DNA of 40,213 nt from contig JAODBM010000044.1 of the NCBI GenBank assembly GCA_025463985.1, positions 1 to 40,213 of the forward strand, in the 5' to 3' direction. Below the pieces are notes generated by a model. It ran no database searches. It was not told the DNA's origin and worked only from the letters and a program-made list of their open reading frames with translations. A program made the translations under genes and the position numbers. Shown piece by piece: positions 15,757 through 23,307 of this stretch (position 1 is its first letter; every line of letters starts with the position of its first letter). The stretch comes from Acidimicrobiales bacterium. GTDB lineage: Bacteria; Actinomycetota; Acidimicrobiia; Acidimicrobiales; Iamiaceae.

Positions 15757-16952
15757 TCGGGGCGGGGCCCGGGGGGACGGCGGCGGCCATCACGCTGGCC
15801 GAGTCGGGCCAGCGGGTCACGCTGGTGGACAAGTCGACGTTTCCCCGCGACAAGATCTGCGGCGACGGGCTCACCACCGGCGCCCTGCGCCTCCTCGAGC
15901 AGCTCGGCCTCGACCCGGCCACCGTCGCCTCGTGGACCGAGGTGGACGACGCGATCGTGGTCTCGCCCTCCGGGCGGGCCACCCACTTCCCGCTCCCGCG
16001 CGGCCAGGGGGCATACGCGGTCACCGCCCGCCGGATGGACCTCGATGCCGCCCTCCTCGACCGGGCCCGCGCCGTCGGAGCCGAGGTGATCGAGGGGCAG
16101 GCCGTCACCGGCGCGGAGGACCGGCCCGACGGCGTGGTGATCACGCTCGCCGACGGCCGCAACCTCCAGGCCGCGTACGCGATCGGCGCCGACGGCATGT
16201 GGTCGCCGTCGCGCAAGCTGCTGGGCACGGCCACGCCGGGCTACCTCGGCGAGTGGCACGCGGTCCGCCAGTACTTCGGCAACGTCGGCCCCCGCGCCGC
16301 GACCGAGCTGTGGGTCTGGTTCGAGCCCGAGCTGCTGCCGTCGTACGCCTGGTCGTTCCCGCTACCCGACGGCCGGGCCAACGTCGGCTTCGGCATCCAC
16401 CGGGGCGGCAACGTCGCCGTCCGCGACATGAAGGCGCTGTGGTCCGACCTGCTGGAGCGTCCCGCCATCCGCGCCGTGCTCGGCGCCGACGCCGAGCCCG
16501 AGGAGCCGCCGCGCACCTGGCCGATCCCCGCCCGCGTCGATGCCATGACCCTGTCGGCCGGGCGCGTGCTGTGGGTCGGCGACGCCGCCGCCGCCTGCGA
16601 CCCCATGACCGGTGAGGGCATCGGCCAGGCCCTGCTGACCGGCATCCGCGCCGCGGAGGCGGTCGTCGCCGCCGGACCGGACGACCCCGCCGCGGCCCGT
16701 CGCCGCTACGAGCTCGCCGTGCGCCGCGAGCTGGTGGCCGACCACCGCACGTCGGTGCTGCTGATCCGGGCGCTGCGGCACCGGAAGGGCACGCGCACCG
16801 CCCTTCGGTTGGCGGGAGCGACCCCGGCCAGCCGCCGGCTCTTCGCCCGCTGGTTGTTCGAGGACGAGCCCCGCGCCATCCTCGCCACCCCCCATCGCTG
16901 GCACCGCAGCCTGTTCAGCCGAGACGGCGCCCGCCTTCCGCCTCACCCCTGA
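15732..16952 (+). CDS. Geranylgeranyl reductase family flavoprotein
   Basis: A 406-residue FAD protein of the geranylgeranyl-reductase family, whose actinobacterial members saturate isoprenoid chains of menaquinone or archaeal-type lipids. Motifs: VVIGAGPGG (7-15), STFPRDKICGDGLTTGALR (the PxxKxCGDG block of the family), ADGMWSPSRKLLG, and VGDAAAACDPMTGEGIGQAL for the second FAD contact. It resembles MenJ, the mycobacterial menaquinone reductase, in these blocks, but lipid substrates are also possible given the WS/DGAT partner. The GTG at 15732 overlaps the preceding gene by 25 bases, indicating translational coupling. It is followed by a palindromic repeat and the NMO-type gene with its own operator. 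Confidence 0.9.
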   Translation: MHGADVVVIGAGPGGTAAAITLAESGQRVTLVDKSTFPRDKICGDGLTTGALRLLEQLGLDPATVASWTEVDDAIVVSPSGRATHFPLPRGQGAYAVTARRMDLDAALLDRARAVGAEVIEGQAVTGAEDRPDGVVITLADGRNLQAAYAIGADGMWSPSRKLLGTATPGYLGEWHAVRQYFGNVGPRAATELWVWFEPELLPSYAWSFPLPDGRANVGFGIHRGGNVAVRDMKALWSDLLERPAIRAVLGADAEPEEPPRTWPIPARVDAMTLSAGRVLWVGDAAAACDPMTGEGIGQALLTGIRAAEAVVAAGPDDPAAARRRYELAVRRELVADHRTSVLLIRALRHRKGTRTALRLAGATPASRRLFARWLFEDEPRAILATPHRWHRSLFSRDGARLPPHP

Positions 16953-16965
16953 CCCAACGCCGGCC

Positions 16966-17014
16966 AGACCGGAGGCAATGGCGCACCGTTCCGGTGCGGC
17001 CATGCCTTCACTTT
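16966..17014. repeat. 49-bp palindromic element, single copy
   Basis: The left arm keeps GGAGGCAATGGCGCACCG, the loop is TTC and the right arm starts CGGTGCGGCCATGCC; length and register match the copy at 34107. The right arm is partly decayed and is followed by CACTTTTT, so it may also terminate transcription after the flavoprotein gene that stops 14 bases upstream. Confidence 0.7.
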
Positions 17015-17062
17015 TTCGCCGAGGCACCGGTCCACCGCCCCCGCCGCTCGCGCCGCGCCTGC

Positions 17063-17082
17063 ACTTGACCTCCGGGTCAAGT
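17063..17082. promoter_or_regulatory. Shared dyad operator, site 1
   Basis: ACTTGACC and GGTCAAGT are perfect 8-base arms around TCCG; the core CTTGACC-TCC-GGGTCAAG spans 17064-17081. It lies 31 bases before the ATG of the NMO-type gene and just upstream of a possible -10 (TACGCT, 17099-17104), where a bound repressor would block RNA polymerase. The same core occurs at 26314 and 35460. Confidence 0.7.
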
Positions 17083-17113
17083 TCGGGCGCCGAGCCGTCT
17101 ACGCTGCTCCGCC

Positions 17114-18082
17114 ATGCAAACGCGACTGACCGAGATGCTCGGAATCGAACACCCGGTGATGCTGGCCGGCATGGGCGGCGTGTCGTACCACCGGCTCGCC
17201 GCCGCGGTCAGCGAAGCCGGCGGCTTCGGGTGCCTGGGCGCCTCCACGATGAGCCACCAGCAGATGGTGGCCGAGATCGCGGCGACCAGGGCCGCCACCA
17301 GCAAGCCGTTCGGTGTCGACCTCCTCACCGCCGCGCCGCAGGACATCGAGGCGAAGGTCAACGACCTGATCGACGGCGGGGCCAGCGTCTACGTCGCCGG
17401 GCTCGGCGTGCCCCGCGACGTCGTCGACCTCTGCCACCGGCGCAGCACGCTCGTCGTGAGCATGTGCGGCAAGGTGCGCCACGCGATCGCCGCGGTCGAG
17501 GCCGGCTGCGACATCGTGGTCGCGCAAGGCACCGAGGCCGGCGGCCACACCGGCCAGGTCGCCACGTTCGCGCTCGTCCCGCAGGTCGTCGATGCCGTGG
17601 GCGATCGGGTGCCCGTCGTCGCCGCCGGCGGTATCTCCGACGGCCGCCACCTCGCCGCCGCCCTCGCGCTCGGCGCCGACGGGATCTGGGTCGGCACCCG
17701 CTTCATCGCCACGCCCGAGGCCCAGGCCGTGCCCGGCTACAAGGACGCCCTGCTCGCGCTGCAGGAGGACGGCACGGTCGTCACCCGCGCCTACACGGGC
17801 AAGACCTGCCGGGTCGTCCGCAACGGGTACACGCAGGAGTTCGAGGACTCCGGTGGCCAGCCGCTGCCGTTCCCCGGCCAGGTCCTGAAGTCGATGGAGG
17901 ACGGCGCCAACCACCTCGGCGGCGACGAGCGCACGGCGGGCGTCGACCCCGACCGCGAGTTCATGCCGGCGGGCCAGGGCGCGGGTGCCATCCACGAGCT
18001 CGTGCCGGCCGCCGACCTCGTCGAGCGCTTCGTCCGCGAGGCCGAGGCCGCCCTCGACCGCGCCACCCTCACCCGGGTCTGA
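17114..18082 (+). CDS. Nitronate monooxygenase family FMN protein (NMO/IpdC-like)
   Basis: A 322-residue TIM-barrel flavoprotein. Diagnostic parts: N-terminal LGIEHPVMLAGMGGVS, the AQGTEAGGHTG loop with the histidine that is catalytic in nitronate monooxygenases, and the FMN-phosphate binding run VAAGGISDGRHLAAALALGA followed by DGIWVGTRF. The family covers nitronate monooxygenases, FabK-type enoyl reductases and the steroid-ring enzyme IpdC, and these cannot be told apart here. The presence of an operator shared with two acyl-CoA dehydrogenase units favours a role in acyl-CoA or steroid-ring catabolism over nitronate detoxification; this is inference. The ATG at 17114 is the natural family start. 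It stands alone as a transcription unit after a palindromic element. Confidence 0.88.
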   Translation: MQTRLTEMLGIEHPVMLAGMGGVSYHRLAAAVSEAGGFGCLGASTMSHQQMVAEIAATRAATSKPFGVDLLTAAPQDIEAKVNDLIDGGASVYVAGLGVPRDVVDLCHRRSTLVVSMCGKVRHAIAAVEAGCDIVVAQGTEAGGHTGQVATFALVPQVVDAVGDRVPVVAAGGISDGRHLAAALALGADGIWVGTRFIATPEAQAVPGYKDALLALQEDGTVVTRAYTGKTCRVVRNGYTQEFEDSGGQPLPFPGQVLKSMEDGANHLGGDERTAGVDPDREFMPAGQGAGAIHELVPAADLVERFVREAEAALDRATLTRV

Positions 18083-18173
18083 CGGCCCCGCACGTCCGAC
18101 GCGCGCCGAGGGACGGCCACGCGAGGTCAGAAACCCGCCAGGTCGTGGGTTGGCGCGCCGATACGGTGAGGCC

Positions 18174-19244
18174 GTGCGCGACGGGGACGACCAGGGCGGA
18201 TCCACGGAGTCGGTGGCGCCCGTCGATCCCGTGGTCGCCGACGTCGCCGGCGAGGGCGCGGGCGCCCCGGGCGACCTGACCGCCGGCAGCCCGGGTGCGC
18301 GGCATCCTGGGCCAGGCCCCGGCGCTGGCGGCCCCGGCGGTCCTCGCGGGCGGCTCATCGCCACCGCCGAGGGCACCAGCACCGAGCGGTTCACGCCGCG
18401 GGACTGGGGACTGCTGGTCGTGCCCTCGCTCGTGTGGGGCTCGTCGTTCCTGCTGATCGCCGAGGGGCTGGCCACGCTGGCACCGGGGACGATCACCTGG
18501 CTGCGCATGGTGTTCGGGTTCGCCGCGCTGGCGTTCCTGCCCGCCACCCGGGGGGTGCACATCGCGCCCGGCGACCGCCGCCGCATCGCGCTCGTGGGCA
18601 TCGTCTGGATGGCGTTCCCCATGACGATGTTCCCGATCGCGGAGCAGTGGATCGACTCCTCGGTCACCGGCATGCTCAACGGCGCGCTCCCCTTGTTCAC
18701 CGCGCTGATCGCCGGCGTGCTGCTGCGCCGGACGCCCGGCCGGGCACAGCTCATGGGGCTCGGGCTCGGGTTCGCCGGCGTCGTGCTCGTCGGCTTGCCG
18801 TCGCTGCGCGGCGGCTCGCACACCGCCCTCGGTGCGGCGCTCGTGATCGTGGCCATGGTGTCGTACGGGCTGGCGACGAACCTCGTGGTGCCGCTGCAGC
18901 AGCGCTACGGCGCGCTGCCGGTGATCTGGCGAGCGCAGGCGGTCGCCGTGCTGGCCACCGCGCCGTACGGCCTGTTCGGCCTGCGGACGTCGTCGTTCGC
19001 CTGGCGTCCGCTGCTGGCCACGCTGGTGCTCGGCGCGGTCGGCACCGGCTTCGCGTTCATCGCGGCCACGACGTTGATGGGCCGGGTCGGCGCCACGCGC
19101 GGCTCGGTGCTCGCCTACCTCATCCCGGTCGTGGCGCTCGTGCTCGGCGTCGTGCTGCGTGACGAGCACGTCGAGGCGGTGGCGCTCGCCGGCCTCGTCC
19201 TCGTGCTCGGCGGCGCCTGGCTCACGTCCCGCGCCGGCCACTGA
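18174..19244 (+). CDS. DMT-superfamily (EamA) transporter
   Basis: A 356-residue inner-membrane protein with about ten hydrophobic helices in two EamA repeats. The first starts at WGLLVVPSLVWGSSFLLIAE (around residue 78) and the second at TALGAALVIVAMVSYGLATN. The family exports metabolites or amino acids; substrate is unknown. The N-terminal ~75 residues are unusual: an acidic then Gly/Pro/Ala-rich hydrophilic stretch (GDLTAGSPGARHPGPGPGAG) before the first helix. No ATG exists before the first helix, so GTG 18174 is used, but a later GTG (e.g. 18213 region) would shorten this leader. The 91 bases before it contain nothing clear, and it may follow the NMO-type gene on one transcript. Confidence 0.82.
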   Translation: MRDGDDQGGSTESVAPVDPVVADVAGEGAGAPGDLTAGSPGARHPGPGPGAGGPGGPRGRLIATAEGTSTERFTPRDWGLLVVPSLVWGSSFLLIAEGLATLAPGTITWLRMVFGFAALAFLPATRGVHIAPGDRRRIALVGIVWMAFPMTMFPIAEQWIDSSVTGMLNGALPLFTALIAGVLLRRTPGRAQLMGLGLGFAGVVLVGLPSLRGGSHTALGAALVIVAMVSYGLATNLVVPLQQRYGALPVIWRAQAVAVLATAPYGLFGLRTSSFAWRPLLATLVLGAVGTGFAFIAATTLMGRVGATRGSVLAYLIPVVALVLGVVLRDEHVEAVALAGLVLVLGGAWLTSRAGH

Positions 19245-19277
19245 TCCCAACCCCAACCGCCAACCGCCACCCCAGCG

Positions 19278-19325
19278 AATGTGGAGTACAAGCGGTCGTC
19301 ATGACAGCCGCTTGTACTCCCCATT
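19278..19325. repeat. 48-bp near-perfect palindrome
   Basis: All positions pair about one axis (19301/19302) except three: AATG..CATT, GGAGTACAAGCGG (19283-19295) with CCGCTTGTACTCC (19308-19320), and a central GTCATGAC (19298-19305). It starts 34 bases after the transporter stop. No T-run follows. The sequence is unrelated to the 49-bp family apart from size and the outer AATG/CATT. Confidence 0.75.
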
Positions 19326-19326
19326 G

Positions 19327-19409
19327 CCGGGGGTGGGCCGGGTGGGGCGGGGGTGGGCCGGGGGTGGGGCGGGGGTGGGGCGGGCGGTGGGGCGGGTGCG
19401 ACACTGGGG
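19327..19409 (+). other. G-rich tract with G-quadruplex potential
   Basis: The plus strand carries about a dozen runs of three to five G, mostly as GGGGGTGGG(G) and GGGGCGGG units separated by one or two bases, ending just before the ATG of the VOC gene at 19412. It is a degenerate short tandem repeat. It would lie in the 5' leader of that gene's mRNA or in its promoter. Confidence 0.7.
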
Positions 19410-19411
19410 CG

Positions 19412-19774
19412 ATGCCGCTGACTGCGATCCACCACGTGCAGCTCGCCATGCCGCCCGGCGGCGAGGACGAGGCCACCGCGTTCTACGACGGGGTGCTCGG
19501 CCTCGCTCGGGTGCCGAAGCCGGCGCGCCTCGCGGTCCGGGGCGGCTGCTGGTTCGAGGCCGGCCCCGTGCGCATCCACCTCGGCGTCGAGTACGGCTTT
19601 CGGGCGGCGCGCAAGGCGCACCCGGCGCTGGTGGTCGACGACCTGGTCGCGCTGCTCGAGGCGTGCCGCGCCGCGGGGTTCGAGCCCCGGCCCGGCGACG
19701 GCATCGACGGCTTCGAGCAGGCGTACGTCGACGACCCGTTCGGCAACCGCCTCGAGCTGCTGGAGGCCTGCTGA
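19412..19774 (+). CDS. VOC (glyoxalase/bleomycin-resistance) family protein
   Basis: A 120-residue vicinal-oxygen-chelate protein, the size of a single two-module unit. Recognisable are the start IHHVQLAMPPG with a metal-ligand-type His, ATAFYDGVLGL, the RIHLGV strand and the C-terminal DPFGNRLELLEAC with the metal-ligand Glu. The family covers glyoxalases, dioxygenases and thiol transferases, so the reaction cannot be named. The ATG at 19412 fits the family start; an in-frame upstream extension would translate the G-rich tract and is rejected. Its stop codon overlaps the ATG of the DUF3039 gene (TGATG), so the two are translationally coupled. Confidence 0.88.
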   Translation: MPLTAIHHVQLAMPPGGEDEATAFYDGVLGLARVPKPARLAVRGGCWFEAGPVRIHLGVEYGFRAARKAHPALVVDDLVALLEACRAAGFEPRPGDGIDGFEQAYVDDPFGNRLELLEAC

Positions 19775-20043
19775 TGGCGCGCGTCGAGCGAGCCTCGGAG
19801 ACACGGACCGACGAGCGGACCGACCTGCGGCGCCCAGCCGAGACCACCGACGCGGGCGACCACGAGCGCTTCGCCCACATCGTGGTTCCGGCGTCGGCGG
19901 TGACCGAGGCCTACATCACGGGCCACCCGGTCACCGCGCTGTGCGGCAAGACCTGGGTGCCCTCGCGCAATCCCGAGCGCTACCCGATCTGCCCCACCTG
20001 CAAGGAGATCCTCGACGAGGCCCGGCGCCTCGGCGGCGCGTAG
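19774..20043 (+). CDS. DUF3039 family small zinc-ribbon-like protein
   Basis: An 89-residue protein typical of Actinobacteria. After a charged, probably disordered N-terminus (to about residue 26), the DUF3039 core reads GDHERFAHIVV, then PVTALCGKTWVPSRNPERYP and ICPTCKEI. Cys57, Cys73 and Cys76, with His30 or His35, are placed as zinc ligands (CxnCxxC). The function of the family is unknown. It starts one base inside the stop of the VOC gene. It ends 15 bases from the convergent ALDH gene. Confidence 0.9.
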   Translation: MARVERASETRTDERTDLRRPAETTDAGDHERFAHIVVPASAVTEAYITGHPVTALCGKTWVPSRNPERYPICPTCKEILDEARRLGGA

Positions 20044-20058
20044 CTCGGCCGCGGTAGC

Positions 20059-21621
20059 TCAGCGCCGCCGGCCGGCCAGGCCGCGCAGCTTGTTGCCGGC
20101 CCCGCGCCGGTAGCGGAGCCGGAGCACCCGCAGCATGGCGCCGGCGAGGTTCTTCGGCAGCGGGAACCAGAACGGCTCGCGCTTGAGGCCAAAGCGGTCG
20201 ATCAGCACGGACTTCGAGACGGAGAACTCGCGCAGCCCTTCGGCACCGTGGACCCGGCCGATGCCCGATTCCTTGACCCCGCCGAACGGGAGGCCGGTCA
20301 CCGCGTAGCTGACCATCGTGTCGTTGATGCACACGTTGCCCGCCTGCACGCGCATGGCCAGCCGCTCGCCCTTGTCGAGGTCGGTGGTCCAGACCGACGA
20401 GTTGAGGCCGTAGACGGAGTCGTTGGCGAGCCGGACCGCCTCGTCGTCATCGCGCACCTTCATGATCGGCAGCACCGGGCCGAACGTCTCCTGGGTCATG
20501 AGGTCCATCGAATGGTCGACGTCGACCACGACGGTCGGCTCGAACCACAGGCCCTCGCGCCCAGGCACCCGCTTGCCGCCGACGAGCACCTTCGCGCCCT
20601 TGTCGACGGCGTCGGCCAGGTGACGCTCGACGATGTCGAGCTGCGCCGGGAACGTCATCGACCCGATGTCGTTGCCCTCACCGACCCCCTGGCGCATCGC
20701 GGTGGTGCGGGTGACGACCTGGTCGACGAACTCCTGGTAGCGAGCCTCGTGGACGTAGACGCGCTCGACGGCCATGCAGGTCTGCCCCGAGTTCGAGAAG
20801 CTGCCCCAGAGAGCGCCGCCGACGGCCCGGTCGAGGTCGGCGTCCTCGCACACGATCATCGGGTCCTTGCCGCCGAGCTCCAACAGCACGGGCGTGAGCG
20901 TGTCGGACGCGGCGGCCATCACCCGCCGGCCCGTGCGCACCGAGCCGGTGAACACCACCTTCTGGACGCCCGCGCGCACCAGCGCCTCGCCGGTCGCGCC
21001 GCCGCCGGTGACGACCTGCACGAGCGCGGGATGGCCGCCGACCTCGGCGAAGAGCCGGCCGATCTCGACGCCCACGAGCGGCGTGACCTCCGAAGGCTTC
21101 ACGACCGCGGCGTTGCCGGCGAACAGCGCGCTGACGACCGGCGTCATGCAGAGGTTGAACGGATAGTTCCACGGGCTGATCACGCCGATCACGCCCATCG
21201 GTTCGAACACGCGCTTGGCCCGCTTGTGCAGCATCGTGCCCGGCGCCACCTTCTCGGGCCGGAGCATCCGCTCACCGTGCTTGGCGTAGTGGTCGATCGT
21301 CTCGCAGACGGCCATCAGCTCGGTGAGCACGGCCTCGGACTCGAGCTTGCCGGTCTCCGCGCAGACGACCGAGATGATCGTCTCGGCCCGGTCGAGCAGC
21401 AGGTCGCGCACCGCCAGCAGGTGCTCGGCTCGCTCGGCGAACGAGAGCCCCCGCCACGGCTCCCAGGCCTTCCGGGCCCGGGTGACGGCCGCCGCGACCT
21501 CGGCCGGGCCCATGTCCGGCACGGATCCCAAGGACGTCCCGGTCCGAGGGTCGAAGGTCTCGATGGTGGGCGATGACCCGTTCGTCGATGCAACAGAGGT
21601 GGTGAGCGCCATGCGCTCCAT
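20059..21621 (-). CDS. NAD(P)+-dependent aldehyde dehydrogenase
   Basis: A 520-residue ALDH-superfamily enzyme oxidising an aldehyde to the acid. The catalytic set is complete: N152 (SPWNYPF), E248 (LLELGGKDP) and the nucleophile C282 (FSNSGQTCMAVE). ETFGPVLPIMKV and PFGGVKESGIGR near the C-terminus are also standard. The class resembles succinate-semialdehyde or fatty/aromatic aldehyde dehydrogenases; substrate is unknown. The last ~50 residues (LKREPFWFPLPKNLAGAMLRVLRLRYRR) are an extension with a basic amphipathic helix, seen in membrane-associated fatty-aldehyde dehydrogenases and quoted here in part. Two starts three codons apart, ATG 21621 and ATG 21612, are both possible. It has a gap of 82 bases to the LLM gene, which lies downstream of its start on the same strand. 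Confidence 0.92.
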   Translation of the reverse strand: MERMALTTSVASTNGSSPTIETFDPRTGTSLGSVPDMGPAEVAAAVTRARKAWEPWRGLSFAERAEHLLAVRDLLLDRAETIISVVCAETGKLESEAVLTELMAVCETIDHYAKHGERMLRPEKVAPGTMLHKRAKRVFEPMGVIGVISPWNYPFNLCMTPVVSALFAGNAAVVKPSEVTPLVGVEIGRLFAEVGGHPALVQVVTGGGATGEALVRAGVQKVVFTGSVRTGRRVMAAASDTLTPVLLELGGKDPMIVCEDADLDRAVGGALWGSFSNSGQTCMAVERVYVHEARYQEFVDQVVTRTTAMRQGVGEGNDIGSMTFPAQLDIVERHLADAVDKGAKVLVGGKRVPGREGLWFEPTVVVDVDHSMDLMTQETFGPVLPIMKVRDDDEAVRLANDSVYGLNSSVWTTDLDKGERLAMRVQAGNVCINDTMVSYAVTGLPFGGVKESGIGRVHGAEGLREFSVSKSVLIDRFGLKREPFWFPLPKNLAGAMLRVLRLRYRRGAGNKLRGLAGRRR

Positions 21622-21703
21622 GCTGACCCCAACCCGTGGAGCCGTCCACTCATCTCACGCCGATCGAGCCACCCGCCTCACCCGAGCCACCCGCGGCGCC
21701 TGG

Positions 21704-22747
21704 CTACTCGCTCCACTCCTTCAGGGAGCCCAGGAGGTCCGCGACCGACTGGCCGCCGGTGGGGACCGGGATGACGCTGAGGTGGCTCACACCGGAGGCC
21801 TTGAACGCGGCGAGGCGCTCCTTCACGTAGCCCTCCGGCCCGCACAGGGTCATGGCCTCGAGGAGCTCGTCGGGCACCTCGGCCGCGGCATCGTCCTTCT
21901 TGCCGTCGAGGTAGAGGTCCTGGATCGTCTCGGCCTCCTGCTCGAAGCCGTAGCGCTTGATGAGGTCGTTGTAGAAGTTGTGGCCCTTCGCACCCATGCC
22001 GCCGACGTAGAGGGCGACCATCGGGCGGGCGAGCTCGCGCATGGCCGCCGCGTCGTCGCCGATGGAGACGATGCCGCCGGCGCTGATCTGCAGCGGCCCG
22101 AGCTCGGGGTCGCGCTTGGCGGCGCCGGCCCGCAGGTCGTCGCCCCAGACGGCGTCGGCCTTCTCGGGCAGGTAGAAGAGCGGGAGCCAACCGTCGGCCA
22201 GCTCAGCGGTCATCTCGACGTTCTTCGGCCCGAGCGCGGCGACCCAGATCGGGATCCGCGGTCGGAGCGGGTGGGTGATGATCTTGAGCGGCTTGCCGAG
22301 CCCGGTGCCCTGATCGGGGGGCAGCGGCAGGTGGTAGATCGGCCCGTCGTGGACCAGCCGATCCTGGCGTGCCCACACGTTGCGGCAGATCTCGATGATC
22401 TCGCGGGTGCGGCCGAGCGGCCGGTCGTAGCGCACGCCGTGCCAGCCCTCGATGACCTGCGGCCCCGAGGCGCCGAGACCGAGGTGGCAGCGGCCGTCGG
22501 ACAGCGCGTCGACCCCGGCCGCGGTCTGCGCCAACAGCGACGGCGTGCGCGTGTAGATCGGCAGGATGCCGGCCGCGATCTGGACGGTCTCGGTGCGCGC
22601 CGCGATGTAGCCCATGAGGCTCACGGCGTCGAAGCCGTAGGCCTCGGCGACCCAGACGAGGTCGAGCCCCGCGCGCTCGAGCTCGGCGACCATGTCGGCC
22701 GACTCCTTGTAGCCGCCGCTGTAGCTGAGCTGCATGCTGATCTGCAT
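21704..22747 (-). CDS. LLM-class F420-dependent oxidoreductase
   Basis: A 347-residue luciferase-like TIM-barrel oxidoreductase, probably using coenzyme F420, which Actinobacteria make. Family features: MQISMQLSYSGG at the first strand, WVAEAYGFDAVSLMGYIAA, QIAAGILPIYTRTP (the non-prolyl cis-peptide region), and GRCHLGLGASGPQVIEGWHG. The substrate is unknown; many relatives reduce or oxidise steroid-like or lipid alcohols. ATG 22747 is preferred to GTG 22753 because AAGGGAG lies five bases before it. A 12-base palindrome, CGGTCCGGACCG, sits 28 bases upstream. The ALDH gene follows on the same strand, so an alcohol-to-aldehyde-to-acid pair is conceivable but speculative. Confidence 0.9.
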   Translation of the reverse strand: MQISMQLSYSGGYKESADMVAELERAGLDLVWVAEAYGFDAVSLMGYIAARTETVQIAAGILPIYTRTPSLLAQTAAGVDALSDGRCHLGLGASGPQVIEGWHGVRYDRPLGRTREIIEICRNVWARQDRLVHDGPIYHLPLPPDQGTGLGKPLKIITHPLRPRIPIWVAALGPKNVEMTAELADGWLPLFYLPEKADAVWGDDLRAGAAKRDPELGPLQISAGGIVSIGDDAAAMRELARPMVALYVGGMGAKGHNFYNDLIKRYGFEQEAETIQDLYLDGKKDDAAAEVPDELLEAMTLCGPEGYVKERLAAFKASGVSHLSVIPVPTGGQSVADLLGSLKEWSE

Positions 22748-22775
22748 CCGCACTCCCTTGACCGTCTCGACCGAC

Positions 22776-22787
22776 CGGTCCGGACCG
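22776..22787. promoter_or_regulatory. 12-bp palindrome upstream of the LLM gene
   Basis: CGGTCCGGACCG is a perfect dyad without spacer, preceded by a repeated CGACC/GACCG context. It could be a regulator site, but in such GC-rich sequence a 12-base dyad is weak evidence. Confidence 0.25.
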
Positions 22788-22820
22788 TAGCCCGCCCCGG
22801 GAGGGCGCCGGCGCTGCGGC

Positions 22821-23204
22821 CTACGCGGCGAGGCGGGCCCGCGCCGCGTTGGCGCGGTCGATCAGCTTCTGCGGCACGAGCGTGCCGTTCGCGGTGGTGA
22901 CGCCGCCCGAGGAGTCCTCGGCCGCCGCGCCGTCGCCCGCCGCCGCTCCGGCCGTGACCGCGCTCGGCTCGTCGGCCCCGCCGGCCAGCTTGCGCTTCCA
23001 CTGCTCGGTGGTGGCCAGCTGCTTCCGGCTGAGCGAACCGATCGAGACGCCGTTGGCGAAGCGCACCCAGTAGCGGATCCAGGTGAGCCCGTTGACGACC
23101 GCGACCTTGCCCTCGGTTCCCAGCGGCACGTCGCGGAGGTCGACGGTGGCCACCACCTTGTCGCCCTTGCGCAGCTCGTCGGTGCGGGTCGCGGTCTTGG
23201 CCAT
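22821..23204 (-). CDS. Conserved small protein of unknown function
   Basis: A 127-residue protein. Residues of about 10-60 (RKGDKVVATVDLRDVPLGTEGKV then GLTWIRYWVRFANGVSIGSL) look like a small beta-barrel of the SH3/KOW kind, which often binds nucleic acid or protein; this is inferred from pattern only. The middle (about 75-105) is an Ala/Gly/Ser-rich linker. The C-terminus is a short helix (PQKLIDRANAARARLAA). No signal peptide or membrane helix. ATG 23204 starts MAKTATRTDELRKGD. It is divergent from the marR gene across 103 bases. Confidence 0.7.
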   Translation of the reverse strand: MAKTATRTDELRKGDKVVATVDLRDVPLGTEGKVAVVNGLTWIRYWVRFANGVSIGSLSRKQLATTEQWKRKLAGGADEPSAVTAGAAAGDGAAAEDSSGGVTTANGTLVPQKLIDRANAARARLAA

Positions 23205-23280
23205 AGGCCCGCCATCGTGGCGGATCGGTCGTCGGCGTGCCAGCTCACGCGTCCGCCCCGCGAAATCTGCGGGAATGCTT

Positions 23281-23307
23281 TGCCAAGGTAATTAGTTAGG
23301 TGAAACA
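23281..23307 (+). promoter_or_regulatory. AT-rich promoter/operator region of the marR-MFS operon
   Basis: GGTAATTAGTTAGGTGAAAC just before the ATG at 23308 is strikingly AT-rich for this genome. It contains TAATTA and TTAGTT, plausible -10 material for a leaderless or short-leader transcript, and resembles half-sites bound by MarR proteins. Autoregulation is likely for such an arrangement but not shown by a full dyad. Confidence 0.45.

Noticed and set aside
12927-16952. 1341-codon open frame on the plus strand
   Set aside because: Only its last 406 codons (from GTG 15732) are a real protein; the rest is antisense to the FAD oxidoreductase or out of frame with the WS/DGAT gene and has shadow composition.
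20273-20278. Further CTTGACC sites (20273, 22758, 34644)
   Set aside because: These are single half-sites; two lie within coding sequence and none has the facing GGGTCAAG half.
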